From CAWGJF01 sp963715745 (GTDB lineage: Bacteria > Bacteroidota > Ignavibacteria > Ignavibacteriales > Ignavibacteriaceae), in contig OY970271.1 of assembly GCA_963715745.1 (NCBI GenBank), forward strand, positions 186,001 through 250,000: 64,000 nt of DNA, read 5' to 3'. Shown in pieces: positions 36,076-43,363 of the stretch; within the stretch, counting starts at the first letter, position 1, and every line of letters starts with the position of its first letter. Position numbers and translations under genes: made by a program. The notes beneath the pieces were generated by a model, which saw only the letters and a program-made list of their open reading frames with translations, did not search any database and had not been told where the DNA came from.

Positions 36076-36107
36076 AATTGTTAATTGTTAATTTTTCATT
36101 GTTAATT
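36076..36107 (-). repeat. Right heptamer array, inverted relative to the left one
   Basis: Read on the minus strand: AACAATG, AAAAATT, AACAATT and AACAATT (plus 36076-36103), with flanking AATT. A 17-bp stretch matches the left array at 16 positions in inverted orientation. It lies just after the four-helix-bundle stop codon and before the hemB RBS. Confidence 0.85.
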
Positions 36108-36126
36108 ATAAACACCGGAGGATTTT

Positions 36127-37113
36127 GTGAAAGATAATTTCAATTTCAAACGATTCAGACGATTACGATATAATCCAATCATTCGGGATATGGTTCGTGA
36201 GACGGTACTAACAAAAAACGATTTGATTTACCCCTTGTTTGTTGTTCCCGGATCGAATGTTAAAAATCCGGTTAAATCAATGCTTGGAGTATTTCAATTT
36301 TCAGTTGAAAAACTTGTTGAAGAATGTAAAGAAGTCCGTGATCTCGGAATTCCGGCAGTAATCCTTTTTGGAATTCCCGAACATAAAGATGAACAAGGCT
36401 CGGAAGCTTATGCAAGCGATGGAATTGTTCAGAAAGCAATCTGGGCAATCAAAAAAGAAATTAATGATCTGCTTGTAATAACCGATGTTTGCTTATGTGA
36501 ATATACATCTCATGGTCATTGCGGAATTTTAGCCGGTGAAGAAATTTTAAATGATGAAACAATCGCTGTGCTTGCAAAAGAAGCCGTCTCACATGTTGAA
36601 GCCGGCGCAGATATGATTGCTCCCTCAGATATGATGGATGGAAGAGTTTTTGCAATCCGTAAAGCACTTGACTATAAAGGTTACACAAAAATTCCTATAA
36701 TGAGTTACGCAGCAAAATATTCTTCCGGTTACTACGGACCTTTTCGAGATGCAGCCGAATCAACTCCTACCTTCGGAGACAGGAGATCACACCAAATGGA
36801 TATTGGAAATATTAACGAAGCTCTCCGCGAAGTTGAAGCTGACATCGAAGAAGGTGCAGATATAATTATGGTAAAACCAGCCGGTCCTTATCTCGATGTA
36901 ATCAGAAAAGTTAAAGATGAATTTAAAATGCCCACAGCGGCTTACCAGGTTAGCGGAGAGTATGCAATGATTAAAGCTGCCGGACAAAATGGCTGGATTG
37001 ATGAAGAAAGAGTAATGGTTGAATCTGCAATGGCAATTAAACGTGCCGGTGCAGATATGTTTCTTACGTACTTTGCGAAAGATTTAGCAAAGTGGATAGA
37101 TAAAAATTCTTAA
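36127..37113 (+). CDS. hemB: Delta-aminolevulinic acid dehydratase (porphobilinogen synthase)
   Basis: The 328-residue enzyme joins two aminolevulinates to porphobilinogen. Catalytic lysines are K197 (MSYAAKYSSGYYGPFRDAA) and K250 (IIMVKPAGPYLDVI). The cysteine set C122, C124 and C132 (DVCLCEYTSHGHCGI) marks the zinc-dependent form. The start is GTG (36127) with a GGAGG RBS at 36117-36121. It is separated from hemG by the four-helix cassette. With hemA, C, D, E and N at 17-24 kb, the pathway to protoporphyrin is nearly complete in this window. Confidence 0.95.
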   Translation: MKDNFNFKRFRRLRYNPIIRDMVRETVLTKNDLIYPLFVVPGSNVKNPVKSMLGVFQFSVEKLVEECKEVRDLGIPAVILFGIPEHKDEQGSEAYASDGIVQKAIWAIKKEINDLLVITDVCLCEYTSHGHCGILAGEEILNDETIAVLAKEAVSHVEAGADMIAPSDMMDGRVFAIRKALDYKGYTKIPIMSYAAKYSSGYYGPFRDAAESTPTFGDRRSHQMDIGNINEALREVEADIEEGADIIMVKPAGPYLDVIRKVKDEFKMPTAAYQVSGEYAMIKAAGQNGWIDEERVMVESAMAIKRAGADMFLTYFAKDLAKWIDKNS

Positions 37114-37115
37114 CG

Positions 37116-37192
37116 GTCATTGCGAGGAGTGTAACCTTGAAACAATCTCAAGATTTTACTTAAATGTTGCTTCGCTAACGCTCGCAATTACA
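37116..37192. repeat. Degenerate palindromic interspersed repeat (ATTGCGAG type)
   Basis: It begins GTCATTGCGAGGAGTGTAA and ends with TTCGCTAACGCTCGCAATTAC, so the ends are imperfect inverted repeats around ATTGCGAG, with ACAATCTC/TTGCTTC inside. From general knowledge, REP/MITE-like repeats of this GTCATTGCGAGNNG ... CGCTCGCAATGAC type are found in many bacteria. It starts 2 bp after the hemB stop. Only one copy is seen in this window. Confidence 0.65.
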
Positions 37193-37209
37193 CAAAAGGA
37201 AAAAAGAAT

Positions 37210-38181
37210 ATGAAGTACAGAAAACTCGGAAAATCAGATATAGAAGTTTCGGAAATTAGTCTGGGCTGCTGGACAATGGGCGGACTAAATTGGGTTAACG
37301 GAGATCCAAACGGCTGGGCTAATGTTGATGAAAACGAAATAGCCGAAGCAATAAACTACGCAATCGATCACGGAGTTAACCATTTTGATAATGCCGATGT
37401 TTACGGAAATGGCAGAGCCGAAAGAATGCTAGCGCGAATTCTTGGAAACAGAACCAACAACTTCATAATTACAACTAAGATTGGCTGGTTCCCCGGAACT
37501 GCTGCGAATGCTTACGAACCGGCACACATTCGTCATCAATGCGAACAGTCATTAATTAATCTTAAACGAGACTACATTGATCTTTACTATTTTCATCACG
37601 GATGGTTTGGTGACAGTGACGAGTACCTTGATGACGCTATTCAAGTAATGTATAAATTAAAGGATGAAGGTAAAATTAGATTAATCGGGCAATCAGCTTA
37701 TTCACACAAAGATTTTCAGAAATTAATTCCAAAAGTAAAACCTGATGTAATTCAAACCTTTGCAAATACAGTTGAAAGAACATTTATCGATGAAGGAAAT
37801 CCTACAAGAAAACTGATTGAAGAAAAACAAATTTCTATGGTGGCATTCAGACCATTATATGAAGGTTTACTTCTTGATAAATATAAAAAAGAAAATCCAC
37901 CTCAGTTTGAAAATGGCGACCACAGGAAAGGTCTTCCAAGATTTTCAAGAGAAAGTCTGGAAAAACTTGAACCAAAACTTAACAGTATAAAAGAAAAATT
38001 CGGTTCCTCAACTGAAGAGCTTGCAAGAGTAGCTCAGCAGTTTGTTCTTAAATATGATTTTACTGCTGCAGTAATTCCGGGATTCAGAAATCTTCAACAG
38101 GTTAAAATTAATTTAGCTGAAATGGACAATCCGTTAACAGATGATGAGTTTGAGTTTGTAAAGAGCGTTTTTACAGAATAA
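37210..38181 (+). CDS. Aldo/keto reductase
   Basis: The 323-residue NADP-dependent oxidoreductase has a TIM-barrel fold. The catalytic Asp/Tyr pair is in FDNADVYGNGRAERML (about 59-74), a Lys in FIITTKIGWF and His in YYFHHGWFGD. The C-terminal cofactor site has AAVIPGFRNLQQVKINLAE. The substrate is unknown. It is co-directional after hemB across the interspersed repeat. Nothing in the context sets its substrate, so no gene symbol is given. Confidence 0.85.
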   Translation: MKYRKLGKSDIEVSEISLGCWTMGGLNWVNGDPNGWANVDENEIAEAINYAIDHGVNHFDNADVYGNGRAERMLARILGNRTNNFIITTKIGWFPGTAANAYEPAHIRHQCEQSLINLKRDYIDLYYFHHGWFGDSDEYLDDAIQVMYKLKDEGKIRLIGQSAYSHKDFQKLIPKVKPDVIQTFANTVERTFIDEGNPTRKLIEEKQISMVAFRPLYEGLLLDKYKKENPPQFENGDHRKGLPRFSRESLEKLEPKLNSIKEKFGSSTEELARVAQQFVLKYDFTAAVIPGFRNLQQVKINLAEMDNPLTDDEFEFVKSVFTE

Positions 38182-38208
38182 GATTTATTCAAAAATAATC
38201 AGAAGCTG

Positions 38209-38946
38209 ATGAAAACATTTTATTTATTCATCGTTCCTCTGCCATTTATTATTTACTCTTGCAGCACGCCCGCATATATTCCCAACTTTCCACAGGCACC
38301 TTTGTTCAAAAAATCAAATGAGCTTAAAATCAGTGCAAGTTATGGCTTACCTTACACAGAAGCCAAAGCATCTTATTCTTTTACTGATCATCTTTTTGCT
38401 TTCGGTGGTGCTGCTTTTTCAAAAAAAGATTCTGCTTTAAATATTTCAAAAAGAATTTTTGAAGGAGGAATTGGATACTACAATTATTTATATCCGCCAT
38501 TTCATATACCTTTTATTATTAACATAAATCATATCGAAGTTTTAGCAGGATACAGCTCGGGTTATTCTTTCGGAACTTTTACTGGAATCGATTCTTTCTC
38601 TGTTAATATGCCGGCGGATTTGAGAAGATATTATATTCAAATAAATACAGGACTTTCGGGTGAGAAGTTCAATGAACTTTTAAATATTAATATGTCTGCT
38701 GCATTCGGACATGCAATAAGATTTTCTTATGTAGATTTTTTCAAATTTTATATTGATGGAAAATCTATAAACAAACATTTAAGCAATCTTTTTTTTGAAT
38801 ACTTTGTCTTTTCAAAATTAGGAACGGATCTTTTTAAATTTGAATTATCCGCCGGGCTTGTTGGTCCGATGCAAAAAAAAGTTGACTTTACAACTTCGTG
38901 GTTTATGGTAATTTCTCTTGGTGCATCATTAAATTTTAGTTTGTAG
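38209..38946 (+). CDS. Lipoprotein, probable outer-membrane beta-strand protein
   Basis: The 245-residue protein has a short signal (MKTFYLFIVPLPFIIYSC) with lipobox Cys18 followed by STPAYIPNFPQ. The rest shows alternating hydrophobic strands (LKISASYGLPYTEAKASYSF; HLFAFGGAAFSK; YIQINTGLSG; FSAGLVG-like end). It finishes in ISLGASLNFSL, a strand ending like outer-membrane barrels. No family is recognised. It follows the reductase by 27 bp and is probably in the same transcript. Lipidation plus a barrel-like end suggest an outer-membrane location. Confidence 0.6.
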   Translation: MKTFYLFIVPLPFIIYSCSTPAYIPNFPQAPLFKKSNELKISASYGLPYTEAKASYSFTDHLFAFGGAAFSKKDSALNISKRIFEGGIGYYNYLYPPFHIPFIININHIEVLAGYSSGYSFGTFTGIDSFSVNMPADLRRYYIQINTGLSGEKFNELLNINMSAAFGHAIRFSYVDFFKFYIDGKSINKHLSNLFFEYFVFSKLGTDLFKFELSAGLVGPMQKKVDFTTSWFMVISLGASLNFSL

Positions 38947-38982
38947 ATCGCAGGATTAAAGTTTATATTTGTAAGTGTAAAC
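38940..38982 (+). promoter_or_regulatory. Promoter and palindromic operator of the Phd/VapC operon
   Basis: TTTG at 38940-38943, 20 bp spacing, then TATATTTG at 38964-38971 matches the Bacteroidota TTTG-N19/21-TANNTTTG promoter. The -7 element is inside an inverted repeat with arms GTTTATA and TGTAAAC (38961-38982). This is the arrangement expected for autorepression by a Phd-type antitoxin. An AGGAG RBS follows before the ATG at 39000. Confidence 0.6.
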
Positions 38983-38999
38983 TTGAAAGGAGCAAAAGA

Positions 39000-39248
39000 A
39001 TGCGGTCATCTGCGAAAGAATTAAGATTCCATACGAAGGAGATTTTGGATTCGGTGCACAAAGGTGAGGAAGTTATTATTACTTTCAGGGGAGAACCCTA
39101 TGCTAAAATCGTTCCCTTAAAGAAAACCAAAAAAGGCAGGGATTCAAAAAAAGAACTGTTCGGAATATGGAAAAATCGAAAAGACATTGGCGAAGTTAAT
39201 ACATATGTTCGAAATTTAAGAAGAGGAAGATTACATGCTGATGGTTGA
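39000..39248 (+). CDS. Phd/YefM-family antitoxin
   Basis: The 82-residue protein starts MRSSAKELRFHTKEILDSVHKGEEVIITFRGEPYAKIVPLK, the Phd/YefM DNA-binding dimer fold. A charged C-terminal tail (KELFGIWKNRKD ... VNTYVRNLRRG) would bind the toxin. Its stop overlaps the toxin start by 14 bp (39235-39248), the usual coupling in toxin-antitoxin pairs. The palindrome 38961-38982 is a likely operator for the complex. It antagonises the PIN-domain toxin encoded next. Confidence 0.85.
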   Translation: MRSSAKELRFHTKEILDSVHKGEEVIITFRGEPYAKIVPLKKTKKGRDSKKELFGIWKNRKDIGEVNTYVRNLRRGRLHADG

Positions 39249-39615
39249 TTCTGATGTTCTGATCTGGTATTTGCGAGGAAATAAAAAAGCTTTTAATATT
39301 ATAGAGAAGCAGAATGGATTCTTCCTTTCCGTTGTGTCTTATATGGAACTTGTGCAGGGAATGAAAAACAAAAAAGAACTTAATTTATTCAGAAATGCAA
39401 TTAGAAACTGGAATGCTAAGATACTTTATATAACTGAAGATATTTCGGTTAAAGCAATGTTTTATGTAGAACAGCATTTTCTAAGTAATTCAATTTTGCT
39501 TGCAGATGCTTTGATTGCTGCTACGGCAGTTTCCAATGGACTTGCCTTATTGACGGCAAATGTTAAACATTATAAAGTTCTGAAAAATATTGATCTGGAA
39601 GCTTTTAGACCCTAA
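39235..39615 (+). CDS. VapC-family PIN-domain ribonuclease toxin
   Basis: The 126-residue PIN-domain protein has acidic residues in place: Asp in MVDSDVLIWYLRG, Glu in SYMELVQG, Asp in LLADALIAATAVS and a final LLTANVKHYKV (usual LLTRN). VapC toxins cleave specific RNAs, often initiator tRNA or rRNA. A second ATG two codons in (39241) is possible. The pair with the Phd-type antitoxin is complete, with no sign of decay. The target is unknown. Confidence 0.87.
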   Translation: MLMVDSDVLIWYLRGNKKAFNIIEKQNGFFLSVVSYMELVQGMKNKKELNLFRNAIRNWNAKILYITEDISVKAMFYVEQHFLSNSILLADALIAATAVSNGLALLTANVKHYKVLKNIDLEAFRP

Positions 39616-39633
39616 CGTAAAAAAATTTTGTAA

Positions 39634-40944
39634 TTAATTCGGCGGCATTCTTAAATTTGTTGAAGATTGTAATCCTTCCGAGACTTGTGGCAGAATTCCC
39701 ATCCTAATATAAATTGGTCGAATGTGTTTCCGGAGCGATGGTAATTTTTTTGCAAAAATTATTGTTCCTGTAAGACAGCTTATCCCGCTTATTAATATTG
39801 TATATGGCGCACCAATTGCTCCGGCAAGCGAGCCCGCAATAATGCTTCCGAACGGCGCAGTTCCCATAAATGCCATCACATACAGACTCATAACTCTTCC
39901 GCGTTTGTCGTCATCAACAAGAGTCTGCAGCAAAGTGTTTGTAGAAGCCATCTGCATCATCATTCCAAAACCGGTAAAAAGCATAAGTCCGACTGAGAGA
40001 TAAAGATTTCTTGAAAAAGAAAAACAGATAAGCCCAAGAGAAAAAATTCCTGCCGCCATTGCAATCCATCTTCCCAAACCCAAAACAGTTTTTCTTGAAG
40101 CAAGATAAAGTGCGCCGATCAGCGCACCGGTTCCTACGGCACCAAGAAGAAATCCTAGAGTGCTGGCATTTCCTTTTAAAATGTCTCTCGCAAATACTGG
40201 CATTAGTACCGTGTAAGGCATTCCGGTTAAGCTTACCAGCCCGATTAAAAGTAGAAGTGCTCTAATCGGTTTAAAATTATATGCATACTTAATTCCATCT
40301 TTTAATCCTGCAAAAACTTTTTCTTTTTGCTTGTTATTTACTTTTGGTTCAATCTTCATCAACAGTAATGCAGCGATGACCGTAATGTAGCTGATCGCAT
40401 TAATCAAAAAACATAGCCCTTCGCCAAGAGAAGAAATTACAAACCCTGCAATGGTTGGCCCGAGTAATCTCGCCGAGTTAAACATAGATGAATTTAATGC
40501 GATTGCATTCGGCAGATCATTTTTATCTTCCACCATATCGATAACAAACGACTGTCTCGTTGGCATATCAAAAGCATTTATGAATCCTGACAATAAGCTG
40601 AGTGAAATGATTTGCCAGATCTGTATTGTATCAGTTAATGTCAGTGCAGCAAGAATGAAAGCCTGCACCATTGCAAGTATCTGGGTAGTAATAATTATCT
40701 TGTGCTTATTTACCCTGTCTGCCAGCACCCCTGCAAATGAGGCAAGCAAAAATGTTGGAATCTGTGATGAGAACCCTACAAGCCCTAATAGAAACGCTGA
40801 ATCAGTCATCCTGTAAACCAGCCAGCCAAGTGCAATTTGCTGCATCCATGTTCCGATAAGTGAAATCCCCTGCCCACTGAAAAACAACCTGTAATTTCTG
40901 TGCCTAAGTGCTCTTAAAGTATGTTTTATAGATGCAGGTATCAC
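39634..40944 (-). CDS. Major facilitator superfamily transporter (EntS/MFS_3-like)
   Basis: The 436-residue protein has about 12 membrane segments. It starts with a cytoplasmic helix (HTLRALRHRNYRLFFSGQGISLIGTWMQQIALGWLVYR), typical of the MFS_3/EntS-type exporters. The loop motif GVLADRVNKHKIII lies between helices 2 and 3. It ends convergent with the toxin gene, 18 bp apart. Substrate unknown; related proteins export siderophores or drugs. No substrate-linked gene is adjacent. Confidence 0.8.
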   Translation of the reverse strand: MIPASIKHTLRALRHRNYRLFFSGQGISLIGTWMQQIALGWLVYRMTDSAFLLGLVGFSSQIPTFLLASFAGVLADRVNKHKIIITTQILAMVQAFILAALTLTDTIQIWQIISLSLLSGFINAFDMPTRQSFVIDMVEDKNDLPNAIALNSSMFNSARLLGPTIAGFVISSLGEGLCFLINAISYITVIAALLLMKIEPKVNNKQKEKVFAGLKDGIKYAYNFKPIRALLLLIGLVSLTGMPYTVLMPVFARDILKGNASTLGFLLGAVGTGALIGALYLASRKTVLGLGRWIAMAAGIFSLGLICFSFSRNLYLSVGLMLFTGFGMMMQMASTNTLLQTLVDDDKRGRVMSLYVMAFMGTAPFGSIIAGSLAGAIGAPYTILISGISCLTGTIIFAKKLPSLRKHIRPIYIRMGILPQVSEGLQSSTNLRMPPN

Positions 40945-41083
40945 TTTTTATGGCTTTTAATCAGAAAATTAAACTTACTGAAAGTGAAAGTATTTTAAAA
41001 TGCATAGAGCACAATAAAGGTAAAGGGTATAGAGGTATAAGGAACCTATTTTCAAATCATCAACATATAAGTTAGCGTTATTC

Positions 41084-41164
41084 GGTTACGATGCCTGTTT
41101 CGTTCAAAGGTTACGTTTTCTGTGCGAGTAACGCTTTCCGGTTGACGAAACGAGTTCCGTAACC
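41084..41164. repeat. Imperfect long hairpin in the intergenic region
   Basis: The arms are GGTTACGATGCCTGTTTCGT (41084-41103) and the inverse of 41145-41164, matching at 15 of 20 positions. A smaller GGTTACG ... CGAGTAACG pair lies in the 41-nt loop. The sequence is GC-richer than the gap around it (40945-41252), which otherwise shows no gene. Confidence 0.6.
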
Positions 41165-41252
41165 ATTCCCGTATCCCCAATTTCCCTTTTACCCATATTC
41201 CTTTATAACTTCATTAGATTGAATTATTTTGAAATCACTGTTTAAAAAAAAT

Positions 41253-42002
41253 ATGTATAAAGTTTATATACGATTCTACGAAGAGCTGAATGACTTCCTT
41301 CCGAAAAATAAAAAGAAAATTAAGTTTGAGCATGTTTATATTGATCGTGCTTCAGTTAAGGATGTGATTGAGTCATACGGTGTTCCACATACAGAAGTTG
41401 ATTTAATTTTGGTTAATGGAAAATCAGTTGGTTTTAATTATCTGATTAGTAATGGTGATGATATTTCCGCTTACCCGGTTTTTGAATCGCTGGATATTTC
41501 AGATGTGCAGCATTTACGACCGAGGCCGTTACGTAAGCCAAAATTTATTTGTGATGTACATCTTGGAAAACTTGCCAGATATTTAAGAATGCTCGGGTTT
41601 GATGTTTATTATAAAAATAATTTAGCAGATGAAGAGATTGTCAAATTTTCATTGGAAGAAAGAAGAGCAATACTTACACGTGATATAGGAATTTTAAAAA
41701 GAAATGAAGTAACTCATGGATACTATATACGAAGCAACAAGGTTAAAGTGCAAACCGAAGAAGTGGTTAAAAGATTTGATCTGCAAAAATTGATTAAAGA
41801 GTTTACAAGATGCCTTGATTGCAATTTACAATTAGTACAAGTTGACAAGTCAAAAATAATAAATGAGCTGCCGCCAAAAGTTGCAACTTCCAAGCAAGAA
41901 TTTTATAAATGCTCTGGCTGCAATAAACTTTACTGGAGGGGAACTCATCATCAGAAAATGCTTTCATTCGTACAAAAAATAAAAACTATGAATTTTTCTT
42001 AA
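41253..42002 (+). CDS. Mut7-C RNase domain protein with N-terminal ubiquitin-like domain
   Basis: Using the ATG at 41253 the protein has 249 residues. An in-frame TTG 24 bp earlier is possible but adds a weak leader. Residues 1-80 (MYKVYIRFYEELNDFLP ... DLILVNGKSVGFNYLI ... ISAYPVFE) form the Mut7-C ubiquitin-like/MoaD-type domain. From about 92, KFICDVHLGKLARYLRMLGFDVYYKN is the PIN-fold Mut7-C RNase, with AILTRDIGILKR. A zinc ribbon follows (CLDCN ... CSGCNKLYWRGTHH). Predicted RNase; biological role unknown. Confidence 0.85.
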   Translation: MYKVYIRFYEELNDFLPKNKKKIKFEHVYIDRASVKDVIESYGVPHTEVDLILVNGKSVGFNYLISNGDDISAYPVFESLDISDVQHLRPRPLRKPKFICDVHLGKLARYLRMLGFDVYYKNNLADEEIVKFSLEERRAILTRDIGILKRNEVTHGYYIRSNKVKVQTEEVVKRFDLQKLIKEFTRCLDCNLQLVQVDKSKIINELPPKVATSKQEFYKCSGCNKLYWRGTHHQKMLSFVQKIKTMNFS

Positions 42003-42046
42003 CGTAAATTTGTTATAATGATTTTACCAAAAAAAGCAGATAATTT

Positions 42047-43282
42047 ATGAGCGGCTGGATATTCCGGATTCTTATCGGCGTTGTTATACTTTTTTTAGTG
42101 GAATTTTATTTTATTAAAAAAAGTAATTGGCTCCTGAAATCAACTTTTCCAAAAATTAATATTAACAAACTTAAAACCGGAAAAATTATTTTCCTGGTTA
42201 TACTGAATTTGTATCCGGCATTCCTTATTTCATCCTTTCTTTACGGATTAATTACTGCGGGTAGAATATCCCCCCCCGAATCTTCTTTTTTCGATTACTT
42301 TCTTGTTTATCCCTTCTGGATACTGTTTTTATTAATGTTTCAGTCAGGTATATATTTTCTCGTGGTGGATATTTTAAAATTAATTTTTTACCCACTTTAT
42401 AAAAAAAGAAAAGAAAAATTAAATTCATTTGTTGCAAAGCTTATGTTTGCCATAATGATATTTTTTGTTGTTTATATTCCGGCAAGGATCATTTATGATT
42501 ACAATAATGTGTCAATAAGAATTGTTGAATATAAAAAGAAAAACTTGCCGGCTGAGTTAAATGGATTTAAAATCACCCTTATTTCGGATATTCAGGCTGA
42601 TAAATACACGGATGAAAATCGTCTTCAGAATTATATTGACAAAGTAAATTCTACAAAACCCGATCTTGTATTAATCGCCGGAGATTTTATTACCTCAACT
42701 CCTGATTACATCAATGAGAGCGCTGATTATGTTGCAAAAATAAAATCGAAATATGGTATATATGCTTGCGTCGGCGACCACGATAACTGGGCTTACAGAG
42801 ATGACTATGCCCGAAGTCTGAGAGAAGTTTCAAAAGCATTGACTGAAAAGGGAATAAATTTTATAAATAATTCTAAAAGAGGAATATTGGTTGACAGTTC
42901 AAAAATTTGTATAACATTTATCACAAATACCTACGTTGAACAGGTTGATAAAAATATTCTGGACAGTTTAACCAAAAATGATAATGGTTGCGATCTGAAA
43001 ATTTTCCTGACTCATCAGCCAAGAAAATTTCTTGTTGATAAAGCTGTTGAGCGAAACTATGATTTATTTTTTGCAGGACATACCCACGGCGGACAAATTA
43101 CTTTAATGTTTCCCTTCGTTTATATTACTCCCACCATGTTCGAAACAAATTATATTCGCGGTGATTTTCATTTTGGTGATATGCTGATGATTGTAACCAG
43201 AGGATTGGGAATGTCGCTTGCACCGATCAGATATAACGCCACCCCTGAAGTAACATTGATTGTGCTGCGAAACAAAAAGTAA
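42047..43282 (+). CDS. Membrane-anchored metallophosphoesterase
   Basis: The 411-residue protein has four to five N-terminal membrane helices (to about 150) and a calcineurin-like phosphoesterase domain. Metal motifs are LISDIQADKY (179-188), AGDF (211-214), GDHDNW (243-248), LTHQP and FAGHTHGGQI. The usual D-x-H of motif I is DIQ, and GNHD of motif III is GDHD, while the other ligands are intact. The family includes YkuE/LpxG-like enzymes that hydrolyse phosphoesters, some in lipids. The active domain faces outward after the membrane region, if topology holds. Substrate unknown. Confidence 0.82.
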   Translation: MSGWIFRILIGVVILFLVEFYFIKKSNWLLKSTFPKININKLKTGKIIFLVILNLYPAFLISSFLYGLITAGRISPPESSFFDYFLVYPFWILFLLMFQSGIYFLVVDILKLIFYPLYKKRKEKLNSFVAKLMFAIMIFFVVYIPARIIYDYNNVSIRIVEYKKKNLPAELNGFKITLISDIQADKYTDENRLQNYIDKVNSTKPDLVLIAGDFITSTPDYINESADYVAKIKSKYGIYACVGDHDNWAYRDDYARSLREVSKALTEKGINFINNSKRGILVDSSKICITFITNTYVEQVDKNILDSLTKNDNGCDLKIFLTHQPRKFLVDKAVERNYDLFFAGHTHGGQITLMFPFVYITPTMFETNYIRGDFHFGDMLMIVTRGLGMSLAPIRYNATPEVTLIVLRNKK

Positions 43283-43363
43283 TTCTCAATTAAATTATTA
43301 TTTGTAACTTGTGAGTTGTACGGCTTAAAGTGAATTGTTTTTATAACTTCCTGCTTTCATCAC

